Assembly (NCBI RefSeq): GCF_002999335.1
Contig: NW_020312314.1
Span: 1 to 64,000, forward strand
Direction: 5' to 3'
Origin: Cyclospora cayetanensis
Taxonomy: Eukaryota; Apicomplexa; Conoidasida; Eucoccidiorida; Eimeriidae
Length of the DNA: 64,000 nucleotides
The notes under the pieces are model-generated. The model saw only the letters and a program-made list of their open reading frames with translations, searched no databases and had not been told where the DNA came from. This document shows, piece by piece, positions 1 through 11,778 of this stretch (positions within the stretch are counted from its first letter, which is position 1; each line of letters opens with the position of its first letter). The translations under genes were made by a program, and so were the position numbers.

Positions 1-1450
1 TTATTGTGCTTGGGCTCTACAATTCTTCCGAGCTTGCCGAGCTGACCCCGGCATAAACCAATGCGTCAGGGCCCATATGAAGGCTTGAACTGTGGTAATC
101 CGTGCAGGCAGACGAATTTCTATTCATGAATAGAGCCGGCAGTGAAGGCTGTCCGTTGATTAGTGTGCCGCAAGGAGCACTCGTTTCTCCTCGTCTGCGG
201 GTACGAAGCGAGGTACAACTCCAACGGGCTCATGAAATCTTCGAGCACTTGCCCAGGCGTACGGCCATCACATCTTTCTAATCGGCATACCCTCACCGAC
301 GCATTCATAATCATTTTATCGGCTGACAAATCATGCCTCTGTAGCAGGTGTGTAGTGATTGCGGTGACGTAAGCTTGCTGTTTTGCAATCCTGGCTCAGC
401 AGGTCGTGTTCTACCGTCGACTTGTGTAGCGAGGGAGTTTCTTTTTTCCATTATGTTGTCAAATGAGATGCTAGCTCTATTTTGAATCACCAAATAACTT
501 GATAGAAACCATGCAGTTTGTGTCCGGTAAGCTAATCTCCCACTGCATCCACATCTAGCGGATGAGCGGGGTATAGCCGCATGGAGCCATGCAGTACTAC
601 CCACTGTACCACTTCATGTAAGCTTCGCGTAGGAACCGCCTAAGTCCAGATTCAGTACAAAGTCAAACGAGAGCTAGTCAGTGTTTCCCAGAAGAACTGT
701 CACCATCCGTTGCATATGACCCCCACCGTTACCGACATAAGGAAAGCAGGGCAGTAAGAATTCGCAAAACTTCATTGTCTATGCACCCCAAATATTCCCA
801 GCTAGCTGCACATACCATCTAGCCCACATGCACACAACATGCCGTCGTGTTGAAGAGCACCGTTAGGTCGGTGCAGGGGAGTAAGATATACGAACGGACA
901 GACTAAGTATTGAAGGCTCTTTCAATTTCTGATTAATACAACCAATGCAGTAAAAATTGTCCAGCTGTGGGTCCGTCCACTGCCCTAAGAGTGATTAGAG
1001 GTTGCACCAACGCTGACCCCAGCTTCTCGCCTCGCAGGCTCTGAAGAACGCAAGCAGGGGAAGGCGGGAGTTCTTTTGAGAAGCACCCAGAAGCTTTCCA
1101 GTGCGTTATGAATGAGTCCGGTGTTAAATGTTGCCTTTAGAGGCCTCAGATGAAACGTTTCAGTGCCTCCGTAGCAGACGAAGTTTGGAGCTCTGAAGGC
1201 TATGAAGTGACACTATTTTACTTTCAGGCTTGCCCCTGTGGGGCGTGCAGACAGCTCTTTATTGTCTTGGAAGCTCGGTGGCCTTAAGAGGCATCTGCAT
1301 GAGGAATCCAATCAATGGGGTGTTAAATGCTGGAAGGACTGGTGCAGGGTGCCCACCTGGAGAACATACGCTGGAGTTCCTGCATTCTCCGCAGTCTCCG
1401 TCGTGATTTGCCTAACAGAAGACGCTACGCGCTGGATTTCGAGCCATAGC
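1..1450. other. Gene-free stretch with one LTR-like repeat copy
   Basis: I see no open frame with coding character on either strand and no splice-linked exons. Triplet repeats are absent, unlike the genic parts of the window. The segment at about 980-1165 resembles two stretches near 38.6 and 43.15 kb: a pyrimidine-rich block followed by a gagt...gttaaatg motif. This suggests a solo or fragmentary LTR. Confidence 0.4.
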
Positions 1451-2660
1451 ATTGCCTATTGCCCGTAACTGGTGCGCTCCAAGCGCCTACAGGTGGAGGC
1501 ATGGCCGTTTGGTGGTGGTTTCTGGAGGGGCTGCTGCTGGTGCTGCCGCTGCTGCTGCTGCCTCTTAACGCCAGTCTCCCCGCTCGAGCGGTTGTAATGC
1601 TTTTTAAAAGGATAATAGAGCGCGTGGAGAGAAATGGGACAGCAAGAGGCAGGAGAGGGGCGTGCAAGAGGCAAGACACAGTGAGCAGAAGCACAACCGC
1701 GCAGTCGAGCCCGCCGGATGTGCGCGTCCCATTCTTCCGTTCCCTGGAGCTGCAACTCGTGCTGTTTTTGCGATTCGTCTCGCTCTATTTCTAAAGTTGA
1801 GGCAGACGAATCGGTGTGTGCGAGCGTAGAGAGAGGGACTCGGCCGTGCTGGCGCAACTGAGCTACTGGCGCAGGCACTGGGAGAACAGCCGTCACTGCC
1901 GCCGCCCTTTGCTAGGGGTGCCTTGTTTCTTCCCTCTTCAGCGCACCGCAACGGGCAGCCAGTCACCTGCACAATTTCCAGCCGGTCTTTTTCTTTTTGC
2001 GGGAGCGATGCGGAGCAGCGGCGGCACTGGCACCGACTACAAGAGCAGCAGCCGCCAGCTCTTAGTAGAGCAGAACCGGGGGAAGCGATAGAGCACGATC
2101 TCTGTTGCACCTGCTACTGCTGAAGCAGCTGTGCCAGGAAGCCTGTCAACGGTATCCGTCCGACTCGCTAAACGCAAGGCGCTGCTGTGTACCGTGAGGA
2201 ACCCCCCCCCTCACACATCTCCTTAGGGTGGGGCGTCCAAAAGTCGCGTGAAACGGCTCGAAAGTATTGGCAGAACCTGAATGCGCGAGAAAATCGCCGT
2301 CTTTAGCAGCGACAGGGGCAGCAACACCAGCGAACGCACCGAAAGGCGCACGCAGACGACCCTGAATCCCCCCTTGCTGTCCTCATACGCGTTGTGCATG
2401 CAGATTCGAAATACTTCAGCAGCTCTTTCCGTAGCACCTCTACTTGGCAGTTGATTCGTCTTTGGTCCCTGTGAGGGGCGTGGGATTGTTGCAGGAGAAG
2501 CCTCCGTGCGTGGCGGGAGAAGACATGCCCCTTGGAGTGCCTGGCGAATTCTACCCTTGAGAAGGCAGTCACAGCAAGAAGAAGAAGGATAGCAGCACGA
2601 ATATGAGCGACTGCAGCAGGCCAAGTCACTGTTCTACGCATCATCTGAAGCTGCAAAGCA
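1451..2660. other. Possible broken exons upstream of the Gln/His-rich frame
   Basis: Both strands carry short charged stretches that look like coiled coil. On + there is a stretch at about 2229-2303 (core ARKYWQNLNARENRRL) after a good acceptor (ctccttag), and another from about 2593 that runs into the Gln/His-rich frame. Each abuts an in-frame TAG (about 2304 and 2590). On the minus strand a stretch around 2400-2460 reads INCQVEVLRKELLKYFESA. I could not link these by splicing. They may be exons of an upstream part of the next gene, a decayed gene, or chance. Confidence 0.2.
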
Positions 2661-2712
2661 GCAACAGGAGCTGCGCCTGGTGCTTCAGCGCGGATCTCAT
2701 CTCTTGATAGAA

Positions 2713-4062
2713 ATGGCGGCGATGAAGAACACACATACACTAGAGGATGAGCTGCGACTCCTTACCGAAGGGCTGGATCGGCAGAGGCAGCAGCACCACC
2801 CGCAGCTGGAAGATCAGCTGCAGCCGAACAGTCAGCTTCACCCCTCCCTGCACGAAGACAAGCTGCAGGAAGCAGAGGAGCTGCATCATGAAGAGCAACG
2901 CCCCCAACGGGATGTGCATCAGCAACACCAGGAGCAGCAAGAGCAGCAAGGGGATGGCTTGGGGGCACTAGGAGAGCTCGAACGGCGGCTTCGTTCACTT
3001 GGCCTTTTCGCTGGACAGCAGCTGCGGGCGATCCAGCAGCAACACCAACACCAACAACATCAACACCAACAACACCAACAACATCAACACCAACAACACC
3101 AACAACACCAACACCAACAACACCAACAACATCAACACCAACAACATCAACACCAACGACAACACCAACAACAACAACATCAACACCAACACCAACAACA
3201 TCAACATCAACACCAACAACATCAACATCAACAACAACAACAGCAGCAGCTGCAGCAAGAGGACGGCAACCCAGTTTCTGGCGCCTTGATGCCGCATAGA
3301 GCTGAGGAGACACTGGAAGTCTATGGCACGGCCAGGATTCCCCAGCAACCTCAGCATCAAGAAGACGCGAGGCTCATGCTGCCCAACCAAAACACCTTCC
3401 GACAGAAGCCAGAGCTCCAGCAGGAGCAGCAGCGCCAGCAACAGCACTGGACAAGAGAGGAGCGTGTGCTGCAGCACTACTTGCAGCAGCAGCAGCAATC
3501 CCAGGACGAGGAGCAGGAAAGTGTACAGGAGCAGTATCTGCAGCAGCAGCAGCAGTACCTACGGCAGCAACAGCAGCGCGTTCCTCCTTCAGCACTTAGG
3601 GAGTCACTGGCGGCTGGAGGACAGGGGAACTTCTTGCAGCCACACAATCGGAAGCCAGAGCGATTCATGCAACAGCAGCGGCAGTCGCAGCACGTGGTGC
3701 AAAACGGAGTGGCTATGGAGGGCTGCGCTCTGAACCCGGATGCTGCCGAGTTTGTGCCTTCCTGTTTGTTGCAACGGCAGCTGCAGCAGAACCGTGGCAG
3801 CAATGCAGGAGCGAAGGGAGCAGATGCAGCGGCAGAGGCAGCAGCGGCAGTGGCAGCCAAGAGCAGCTTCGAGCCACACCGCCGTTCTTCCATGGACGCT
3901 GCGTGGGAAGAGTTTGTTTTGCTGAACGAGGAGTGCAACGGCATTAGGAACGGAGTTGGCAACAGCAGCTCCCAATATGCAGCCTGTGGATGCGGCACCC
4001 TATTCAAAGTGCAGTGGCATGACAACGCCTGTACAGTCTTCAGGTTGGCGATCAGTATGTAG
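2713..4062 (+). CDS. Gln/His-rich low-complexity protein (fragment or exon)
   Basis: I do not recognise a family. An open frame of 449 codons starts at the first ATG after an in-frame TAG at 2590. The N-terminal part (about residues 1-110) is charged and coiled-coil-like. It is followed by a tract at about 3040-3245 made almost only of Gln and His, encoded by CAA, CAC and CAT. Later Gln runs use CAG. The end (MDAAWEEFVLLNEE) is more complex and could be folded. The codon-level repeat explains the long open frames on the other strand and in other frames. The 3' end may splice to the kelch gene that starts about 500 bases downstream: a donor at codon phase 1 exists near 4029, and the kelch exon needs phase 1. 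In that case this is the N-terminus of a larger protein. The true start is uncertain because coiled-coil-like sequence continues upstream of the TAG. Confidence 0.45.
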   Translation: MAAMKNTHTLEDELRLLTEGLDRQRQQHHPQLEDQLQPNSQLHPSLHEDKLQEAEELHHEEQRPQRDVHQQHQEQQEQQGDGLGALGELERRLRSLGLFAGQQLRAIQQQHQHQQHQHQQHQQHQHQQHQQHQHQQHQQHQHQQHQHQRQHQQQQHQHQHQQHQHQHQQHQHQQQQQQQLQQEDGNPVSGALMPHRAEETLEVYGTARIPQQPQHQEDARLMLPNQNTFRQKPELQQEQQRQQQHWTREERVLQHYLQQQQQSQDEEQESVQEQYLQQQQQYLRQQQQRVPPSALRESLAAGGQGNFLQPHNRKPERFMQQQRQSQHVVQNGVAMEGCALNPDAAEFVPSCLLQRQLQQNRGSNAGAKGADAAAEAAAAVAAKSSFEPHRRSSMDAAWEEFVLLNEECNGIRNGVGNSSSQYAACGCGTLFKVQWHDNACTVFRLAISM

Positions 4063-4375
4063 TTGCTGCTCTTGCTGCTTTGTCTCATGCGGTCCCTTCC
4101 TGCCAAATTTCTCTTCTCGAACCCCCCCTCTGCAACTATGCAGCAGGAGCTGCTATGGTGGCTGCCGATTTTCTGATTTGGCATGCTAGAAGAAAGTACA
4201 GCTGACGTGGATGCCTTAAAGCCACGCATGTGCTATCGTTCCATGGCTTTCGCCTTGCTCTTTTTTTGTCCCTTCCAGTTTTGTTGCGCATGCATGCCGC
4301 CGTGGCCGCCCAAAGTTCTGATGCACCGTCTTTGAAGCTGTGTTGCCTCTGCTGCTGTTGAACATGCCGAGTACT

Positions 4376-4428
4376 TCATATATATATACGTCTAAACACT
4401 AGATATATACATATATATATGTGTATAC
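4376..4428. repeat. TA/TATATACA microsatellite
   Basis: Alternating TA runs, partly palindromic, just upstream of the first kelch exon. Probably intronic or 5' flanking sequence. Confidence 0.6.
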
Positions 4429-4576
4429 CTGGTGGGGCGTGTATTGCGCAACACAATACACTATTTGAACATGTTTTGGTATCTGCATAAATCTACAGAC
4501 CAGGCATACGTAGATATTGATATCAAGCTTATATGTACCGAAGCCTTTGCCTCTGTTTTGCTTGTTGCTGCTGCAG

Positions 4577-7500
4577 TGCTTCCATCGGAGTCTCGCTGGG
4601 TGGCTGTGGCTGTCAAGGGCGGAGAGGCTCCTTCCGCGCCGAATATACTTTTTGTAGCTGCATGCAATGAAATTGGAGAAGCACCTACAGTGGCCGCAGA
4701 CAGGGCAGCGGCTTCTAGCGGCACAGCTACCGTAGCAAGCCTTGGGGAAGGTAACTCTAGTGGTAGCATAACAACCAGCATTTCAGATCTCAGCGATGGC
4801 TCTGCAGTGGCAGCAGTGGCCACAGCCACGACAACAGCGAATGCTGCTGCACCTGCAACTACTGCCACTGCGGCGAAAGCTGCATCCATGAGAGACGCGC
4901 CGGTGAATGCAGCCGCAAAAAAGGCGAGCCAAAAGCAGCAGCAGCAGCACCAATCCGAAGAGCAGCGGCAATCCGAAGAGCAGATGCAAAAGCGTCTAGA
5001 AGACACCGCTTTCAGCGGCAGCGGAAGCAGCAAGGTGCATCCTCACGGCTGCCGCTTAATTGCGGTCGAAGGAGTTGACGCTAAGGGCGGCACGTTTTGC
5101 AAAGCAACCTACTTTTTTCACGTTGGTGAGTTTCCTACACCAGGTGATGCTGCTGCTGCCAGCCGTGCCCTTGCCCTTTTCCGCGCTTCAAGAGGTCACT
5201 CGGCCTTCTTTTCAGCCTTGCACTATGAGGTGCATGAGCACGTGAGCGCTCGTGCTGCGTCTTTGCTGGCTCTTGCAGAGAAGGGGCTGTGGGAAAGGAG
5301 GCAGGTGCGATGGACAAGTCCTTCGGAGGCACAGCGAGACGAGGAGGAGCAGCAGCAGGCTGTGCTGAGCGAAGCGTGGACTTATCAGCCATCATCTGAC
5401 GTGTTGTACGGCTTCAGCAGTGTCTCTTTGAGGAACCGAAGTAAGCTTTGGCAGCAGTAGCGGCAGTTTTGTGCGCCTTCTGCTCTCACTGCCGCAGAAC
5501 AGGTTCGTCATGTGATGCGAGTTATGGGATGTTTGATTGCACACAGACTCCACGCGGGTAGAGAATCGCCTAATGCAGATACACCTGCGGTCCGCCACTG
5601 CAGAGCTCCTCTACGTGTTCTCCACAGCAGAGGTGACTGACAGCACGCAGCAGAAGGAGCAGCAGCCAGCACAGCCGCCCATCCGAATCAATACTGCCAT
5701 CGCTGCAGCAGCGGATAGAAATGTGCTCTATCTTTTTGGTGGCCAAGCCTGTGAAGACTCGAGTGCTCTTTTCGATCTCTGGATGTTTTCGACATCCGAC
5801 AAAAAGTGGAGGGCGATGCAACCGTCCAGCCTCTGCGGCGACAGGCCACACGGCGACACGTAAGCCCTATTTAACGCATGCCTCCCATGCGCTTGCACCC
5901 TTTACTTAGTGCCTTTTTGTCTACCGTCGCATTGAGCGCCCCGAGCTTATGGCTCTGGCGGTGTATCCCTATGTGCGCATGAAGGCCGTTGTCGTGGTCT
6001 TCTATTCGAAATCCTTTCCGTCTTTCTTGCGGCCATTATGCGTGGCTTCCTCCGCGTCTGCGCCTTGTTCTGCCGCTTCTCCTGCCGGATCGTTGATTAG
6101 CCTGCCTCACGCAGACGCGAGAAAGACGGCGATAACGGCACACCCTGCTAACTCGAAGCTGTAGCTGCCGTCTGTGCTTTTCTGCTCGGCGTGTTTTCGC
6201 AGCGGCTCCCTCTTCTCAGTCGGGAATGCCGTGCTCCTCCATTGCCCGCCACCTGCCGCAAGTCTCGATAAAAGTAGTCAGAGCACAACACAAACACAGA
6301 GAGAGAGGCACCCAGAACCCATCGTGCTCTCATGCAGCGAGACTCGCACAGAGGATTTTCGTGCAGCAAGGCATTACATGCGGAAACGCGCACTTTCAGG
6401 CCTAGCCTCTCATCTGAAGGACGCTGCCACTGCCCTACTGTGTGACGCATGCCTTCAGGCCTGGCTTACCTCTCGTTGTGGAAGCTTCAGTGGTCTCGGA
6501 TTGCCCTCCCAGGGGCTCTTTCTGCTGCAGCAAACACAGCAGCAGGTCCTGCTGCTGTGTTTGCTGCATGCAACCAAGATTACCTCTTCCTCCTTTGCGG
6601 GGAGCAGCAGCTTCAGGAGGCGCACCAGCAGCAAGGGGCACACACTACTGACGAGGTCCACGCAGCCGCAGCAGCCGCTGCAGGAGACGCTGCTACGGCT
6701 GCTGAAGAGAGACACGAAAAGGCCTCAAGGAATGCAAACGGCAACACGCAGAAGCCCGGGAGATGCCCTAAGGCATCTCCCGCAGCAGGACGTGTCTTCC
6801 GTCTGCCGCTTGCATCCCTGAAGCAGCAGTCTCTTGCACTGCGTGCAGCTTCGGCTGCTGTCCAGACCCCAGCCAGCGCAGCAGCAGCAGCCTCACCACC
6901 CCCACTAGCACCTCCAGCACCAGCAGTTACCCTTGGAACTGAAGAAGAGGCAAGGGGCTCAGGAGAGGAGTCCGCCATCCAACCGCAACACCAGCAGCAG
7001 CAGCAAGAACAGCAGCAGCAGGTGCTCTGGCAAATACTGCAGCAGCAAGCACGAAAAGCGCCGGGCCCTCAAATGGCCATCGCCGCCGCTGAAGAACACG
7101 CTGCTGCCGATCAGCAGAAGATGCAGCAGCAGCGGCTGCTGTTTCTGCTGCTGCAGCGGGATCTCGAGGACGCCAAGAGAGAAAAGGCGCTGTTGCGGCA
7201 GCAGTTGCAGCACCGAGATGAGGTTCTGTCGGTGCTCTCTATGAAGGTATGTGCGTCTGAGGAGCCAATCAGTGTCTTGTGCAATCCCTATTTGCCGTCT
7301 TGCGGTGACTTATTTGCCGCCTTCTTTTGAATGAGTGCCGTTGTGCACATTCCCGCATAATAAGGGCTTTGCCATCGGTATGAGCTGGCATCCCCCGAAG
7401 ATTCTTTGCTCTGCCTTTCTCCGAGGTCTCAGTGGCCTTTTTGGAGTGTCTTTGCTGTGGATGCACCGCCTCAGGCAACGGCTGTGCTGCAGCAGCTGCG

Positions 7501-8606
7501 AGAGGAACGCCGTGCTCGCGAGTTGCAGCAGCAGCAGCATGAGCAGGAGCAGCAACTGTTGCTGCAGCAGTTGCGCGCGAGAGACACTTTGCTGCAGCAA
7601 CAAAAGGAAAAAGTCGAGGCCTTTGCTGCCACCGTAAGAACTGCTGGAACTGCGTCTCAGGGGCAGCAGGTCTGGGGATAGAGAGCTGTGGCTGGGGGGC
7701 TAACAAATAGTAATGACGCTGTAGCGGGGGTGTTGTCGATATGCGCTGCCGCTAATGCTTCAGGCACAGCAAGTGCGGCAGTGTTTACCGCTGCTACTGA
7801 GGCAGAAGGAAGGCCAAGCGGCTCAGCCTTCCTGCAACGATGGCGATGAGAGAGGCAAAGTGCGCAGCCATGATCGGCCACTCCAGCAACTTCTGCAATA
7901 CCAGCAGTGGCAGCAGCAAGAGGAGCAACACCCACAGCCTATGGATCTGTTGCAACAGCTCGCCAGTGACCTGCTTCATCAGCAGTGGCAGCAGCAAGAG
8001 CAGCAGAACAATCAGCCTATGGACCTGTTGCAACAGCACTCCACTGACTCCGTTCGCCAGCAACAACAGCAGCAAAGGCTGCAGCAGCAAGAGCAGCAGC
8101 AACAACAGCTGCAGCAGCAACAGCTGCAGCTCCAAAGGCTGCAGCAGAAGGAGCAACAGCAGCAGCTGCAACAACAACAGCTGCAGCAACAGCAGATGCA
8201 ACAGCAGCAGATGCAACAGCAGCAGCTGCAGCAACAACAGCTACAGTTACAGCAACAAAGGCAGCAGCAACAACAGCATTTACAGCAACAAAGGCTCCAG
8301 CAGCAGCAGCAGCAGCAGTTGCAGCAGCAAAGATTGCAGCAGCAGGAGCACCAGCAACAGCGGTTGCAGCAGCAGCAACTACTTCAGCAACTGCAGCAGC
8401 TAGCGGGTCAAACGCCATCGCAGCAGACGAGAACACCACCTGCCTGGCCGCAGTTTTCTCCGGCCGTGGCTAGTACGCCTCCGCGTCAGCGACGCAGGCC
8501 TACAGCGCACGCAGCAGTTCGTACCGTTGTTACTGCTCACCAGCAGCAGCACGAACAACAACTACAGCAGCAACAAAATCGACGCCAACGAAATCCTCTA
8601 GTGTAG
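4577..8606 (+). CDS. Kelch-repeat protein with poly-Gln coiled-coil tail
   Basis: Proposed exons are 4577-5440, 5547-5859, 6203-6273, 6459-7246, 7475-7633 and 7764-8606. All are GT-AG and phase-consistent, giving about 1010 residues, N-terminus missing. Kelch-like strands are seen as ESRWVAVAVKGG...ILFVAAC, then NVLYLFGG followed by FDLWMFSTSDKKW, then LSLWKLQWSRIALPG followed by DYLFLLCG. These fit the pattern of an aromatic W, a P, then a hydrophobic strand ending GG. They suggest a beta-propeller used for protein binding. From about residue 550 the protein becomes Gln-, Ala- and Glu-rich coiled coil, ending in nearly pure Gln (8050-8400) and a basic tail. The first exon follows a strong acceptor (gttgctgctgcag) and needs an upstream exon of phase 1. 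That may be the Gln/His-rich frame or a short exon. An ATG at 4462-4470 in AT-rich DNA is a less likely start. Apicomplexan kelch proteins are diverse, so I give no specific role. Confidence 0.6.
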
Positions 8607-9405
8607 ACAGCCGTGCCACCATAGTAACTGTGGAACCGGCCGAAGCAGTTCTTGTCTGCAGCGTGGCCGCTGCCAGCAGAGCATGGCAGTGGCAGATGCC
8701 GCCTTCAAGAAAGAAGCACGGCCGAACTCAAGTGAGGTGCCGCGGACGTGAGAGCACAGCCAGTTCTCGTCCTCAGGGCAGCACAGCAGCAACGGGAGGG
8801 CGGTGATGAGCCATGGCTCTCGGGTGTCAAAAAAAAGTTTTAGTAGTGGCTAGTGTGTTTGGTGCTAGCGCACGGCTGCTGCATTCGAGTAGAGAGGTGA
8901 GGAGGGAATAGGCCTGCTGCCTTTCGTGTATCGTTTCGAGGTTGAAAGCCACAGCAGCAGCAGCTGGAAGAGCTTGCTGCTAAATTCCGTTTGAAAAAGC
9001 CCCTTCGGGCCGGCCTAGGGAAAAGCTCTCGCCATCGCGGCAGAGACGCCCATCTAGATAGGAGACGCGCTCGCCTCCTCGTGTACAGCGTGTTTCATTT
9101 GTTAGGTGCAGCCGTGGTAGAAAGTTAGTTAGGTCTAGCACCAGCGAGCCTGGATTAGTGCAGCAACAGCAGTAGAGGCCCCCATGGTCGCAAGCAGGCG
9201 ACTGGCGAGTCGGCGCTGCATAACAGATCCCCCACTTCTGCTCTCATATTGTAACTGGGAGCTCTCCTGCGGCTGCTGGCAGCCCTTATTGGTGCCTTGG
9301 TGACCCTCGCACGAAAAGCAGCACCACCGGCAGCTGCTCCACGGCACACATGCTCCGTGTTGCGCTATGTAAACAAGCGTCTCCGGGTCGAAGTATGCAT
9401 GCTAG
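8607..9405. other. Convergent intergenic spacer
   Basis: This lies between the 3' end of the kelch gene (+) and the 3' end of the Mpv17-like gene (-). I see no coding exons. It probably holds both 3' UTRs. Confidence 0.5.
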
Positions 9406-11778
9406 CTAGGACACGGGCCCGAGCGGCGACTCCCTTGCAGCAACAACAGCAGCTGAACCTTTCAATGCAGCCAATTCTTGCTGCAGGTGTGCGGGGGAGG
9501 AGTGTGCGGCGTACGATAGATATACAGCCCAAACGAAATCCAGAAGGGAATCCCATGCTGGGCGCAATGCCAGCGGAACAAAACTGTCAAGACAGCGGCA
9601 GGCGCACACGCATGGACTCGCACCGGCTGTTTTCAGAAAAGCCGTTACTGCCCCTTTGGCCCGGCTTACGGGGAATAAGAGGAGGGAACGGCGGGAAAGA
9701 AACAGGGTCGGTGCGTGGAGAGAGGCTGCCCGTTCGTCTGCTCGCCGCTCAGTGCGGTCGAAAACTTACCGGAAATTTATGAGATCCGAAAGCGGCCACA
9801 CCACGAGGCTTGCGACGTAAATCCCCTTGAAGTGCAGAGAGACGGCCGACGTCCCTTCGGATATGGCAGCAGACAAACTCTGCGGAGGAGGAGTCCGCAC
9901 CCAACACCTCTGCTGCTGCTGCTGCTCTGTGACTTGCTGCTGAACGACTTTTGGTCCAGGCTCAGACTCAGCCTCCTTCCCCGCACAGCGCCCCTCGCTA
10001 ACTGCGGGGAGAGCTGCCAGCGGCTGCGGCTGTGGCTGCTGCTGTGGTCGGTGTGCTCCTAGCGAGTCATCTTCTTCGCCCTCCTGCTGAGGCTCCAGGA
10101 GCCGCGCGAAGGCGAATCTGAGAATGGGCGTCAAAAAGAGGAAAGAGAAGGAGCTAAACGGCATCGCCACGATCTGCACTGCCAGTACCTGATAGAGACT
10201 CATGAGCCACAGCATCCTGCTGCTGTTGCGCTGCTGTTGCACCGTTGCTGTGGCTGCTGCTGCCGCAACCTTAACAGCAGCACCAACATTGCGTTGTGCT
10301 AACGCAGCGCCCGATCGGCCGGCACCGGCCGGGTTGCTGCTGCTGCTCCTCTTCAGCGATGGCTTGTTATGGGCCAGCATCGCCTCGAGCTTGTGATACA
10401 TTGGCGTCAGCAGAAGGGCTGCGGCATGCACGCACATAAACATACGAATTCACACCAGCGTGAAACCCAAAGCGTAAACTGGAGCCTTGCAACCTCTGGC
10501 TGGCACGCTTGAGGCGCACTCGAAAGGCCCCTATAGAGGCGCAGACGCCGAATCAAGAAATAGTAAGGACGGGCAGATGTCCACCATGCAAAATTATAAG
10601 GTGTCCATATATATGTCGTGGTATACATTCATACTAACATACATATATATATATATATATAAACAACATATGTATGCAATATCCATACATATACATATAT
10701 ATATATATATGTATGTCAGTATGAATGTATACCAAGACATATATATAGCCAATGAGTTTTTTTAGAAGACAGGCACTGAAAGATGCGGAGAAGAGTGCAA
10801 AGAGGGGAGGTGTCGTCTGACGCGACCTGATCTCTTCTTTTATTTGCTTGGCAGCATACCATTGACAAAAACGCCTTCACAGCCGACAGCTAGCGTGCGG
10901 CCCCCATCGAGTTGCATCAAGGTGCTGCGAAGCCTTGGAGGCACTTGTTCTGCGGCGCAGGCCTCTTGTTGCTGCGTCTGTTGCTGCGCATGCGCTTGCG
11001 TGTGCTGCAGGTGCTGAGCCATCACGTCGCTAGCGGAAAAGAGCAGCAGAGCGGCCACCGTGTTGAGCAGGACGTCCCTTTTCAGCCTGCTGCTGCTGGG
11101 AATTGGCGCCCATAGAGCTACAGACACCCCGAGGGGCAGTCGCACTATGCGTTCCTTCCGACGCTCCTTTTGGAGCACCTTCTGTCTCTGGCGACCACGG
11201 CATTTCACGAAGGACTGAATGGCGCGTGTGAGCCAACTGCCGCTCTCCGCTGCGGGGTGCCCCGTCGGGCCAGACGAAGCTGCTGCTGAGGAAGACGAGG
11301 AACGAGCTGGCGCCGTGGGTAGACGCGTAGATCCTCGTGCACGTGACGCTGAAGCTCCCGTAGGGCCTGCTGCAGACGCCGCTCGGGGGCCCTTGGGTGT
11401 TCTCGCACTGGAAGCCGCAGGGGAGGCGAGAGACGTTCCGAAAGCGGCCGCTTTCGCTGAGCCGAGAGACCGGCTGGGGACGGCTTGAGGCAGCAGCTGC
11501 AGCACTTGCTGCTGCTGCTGTGAGAGCCTCGGAAGCTCCCGGTGGAACCTTCTGCACAAGCCGAGGGGCGGAAAATCGCGCCGCAGAGGTCCCCGTCCTC
11601 TAGCGGCAGTCAAGGCAGCTCTTGCCACGGCTGCTGCTGTGGCTGCTGCTGTGGCTGGACTGCCAGCCGCCAGTGAGCGTTGGACGGCAGAGGCGTTTGC
11701 TGGCGCAGCTGCAGCGAGGGTGGCTGCAGCCCTTCCTGCGACGTTTCCCTCGGTGAGAGGCCGCAAGCGGCTCCGCAT
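9406..11778 (-). CDS. Mpv17/PMP22 (Sym1) family membrane protein
   Basis: Three exons: 11778-10860, 10418-9770 and 9583-9406, all GT-AG and phase-consistent, total 581 residues. The family (Mpv17, PXMP2, yeast Sym1) comprises four-helix proteins of about 180-200 residues in inner mitochondrial or peroxisomal membranes. Family marks in order: LLNTVAALLLFSASDVMAQ (helix 1), DGGRTLAVGCEGVF (the D..R.....G segment), LTPMYHKLEAML (G/P..H.WY region), MSLYQVLAVQIVAMP (the DQ...P region), VWPLSDLINFR joined across the last intron to FVPLALRPAW, and FVWAVYLSY. The ATG follows an in-frame TAG six bases upstream. The first ~230 residues are Ala/Arg/Ser-rich with no acidic stretch, suggesting an extended organelle-targeting leader. 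A Gln-rich insert of about 90 residues sits between the third and fourth conserved segments. Precise transport role is unknown. Confidence 0.88.
10607..10746. repeat. Imperfect inverted repeat around AT microsatellite
   Basis: Arms of about 44 bases at 10607-10650 and 10703-10746 are reverse complements with two mismatches and flank TA runs. It lies wholly in intron 1 of the Mpv17-like gene. It could be a small foldback element or an expanded microsatellite hairpin. Confidence 0.75.

Noticed and set aside
2762..3313. Minus-strand Val/Asp/Gly-rich and Leu-rich open frames
   Set aside because: They are reverse readings of the Gln/His triplet repeat; no family or splice context supports them.
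7794..8439. Poly-Leu and poly-Ala frames opposite the kelch gene tail
   Set aside because: They are antisense or shifted readings of CAG repeats.
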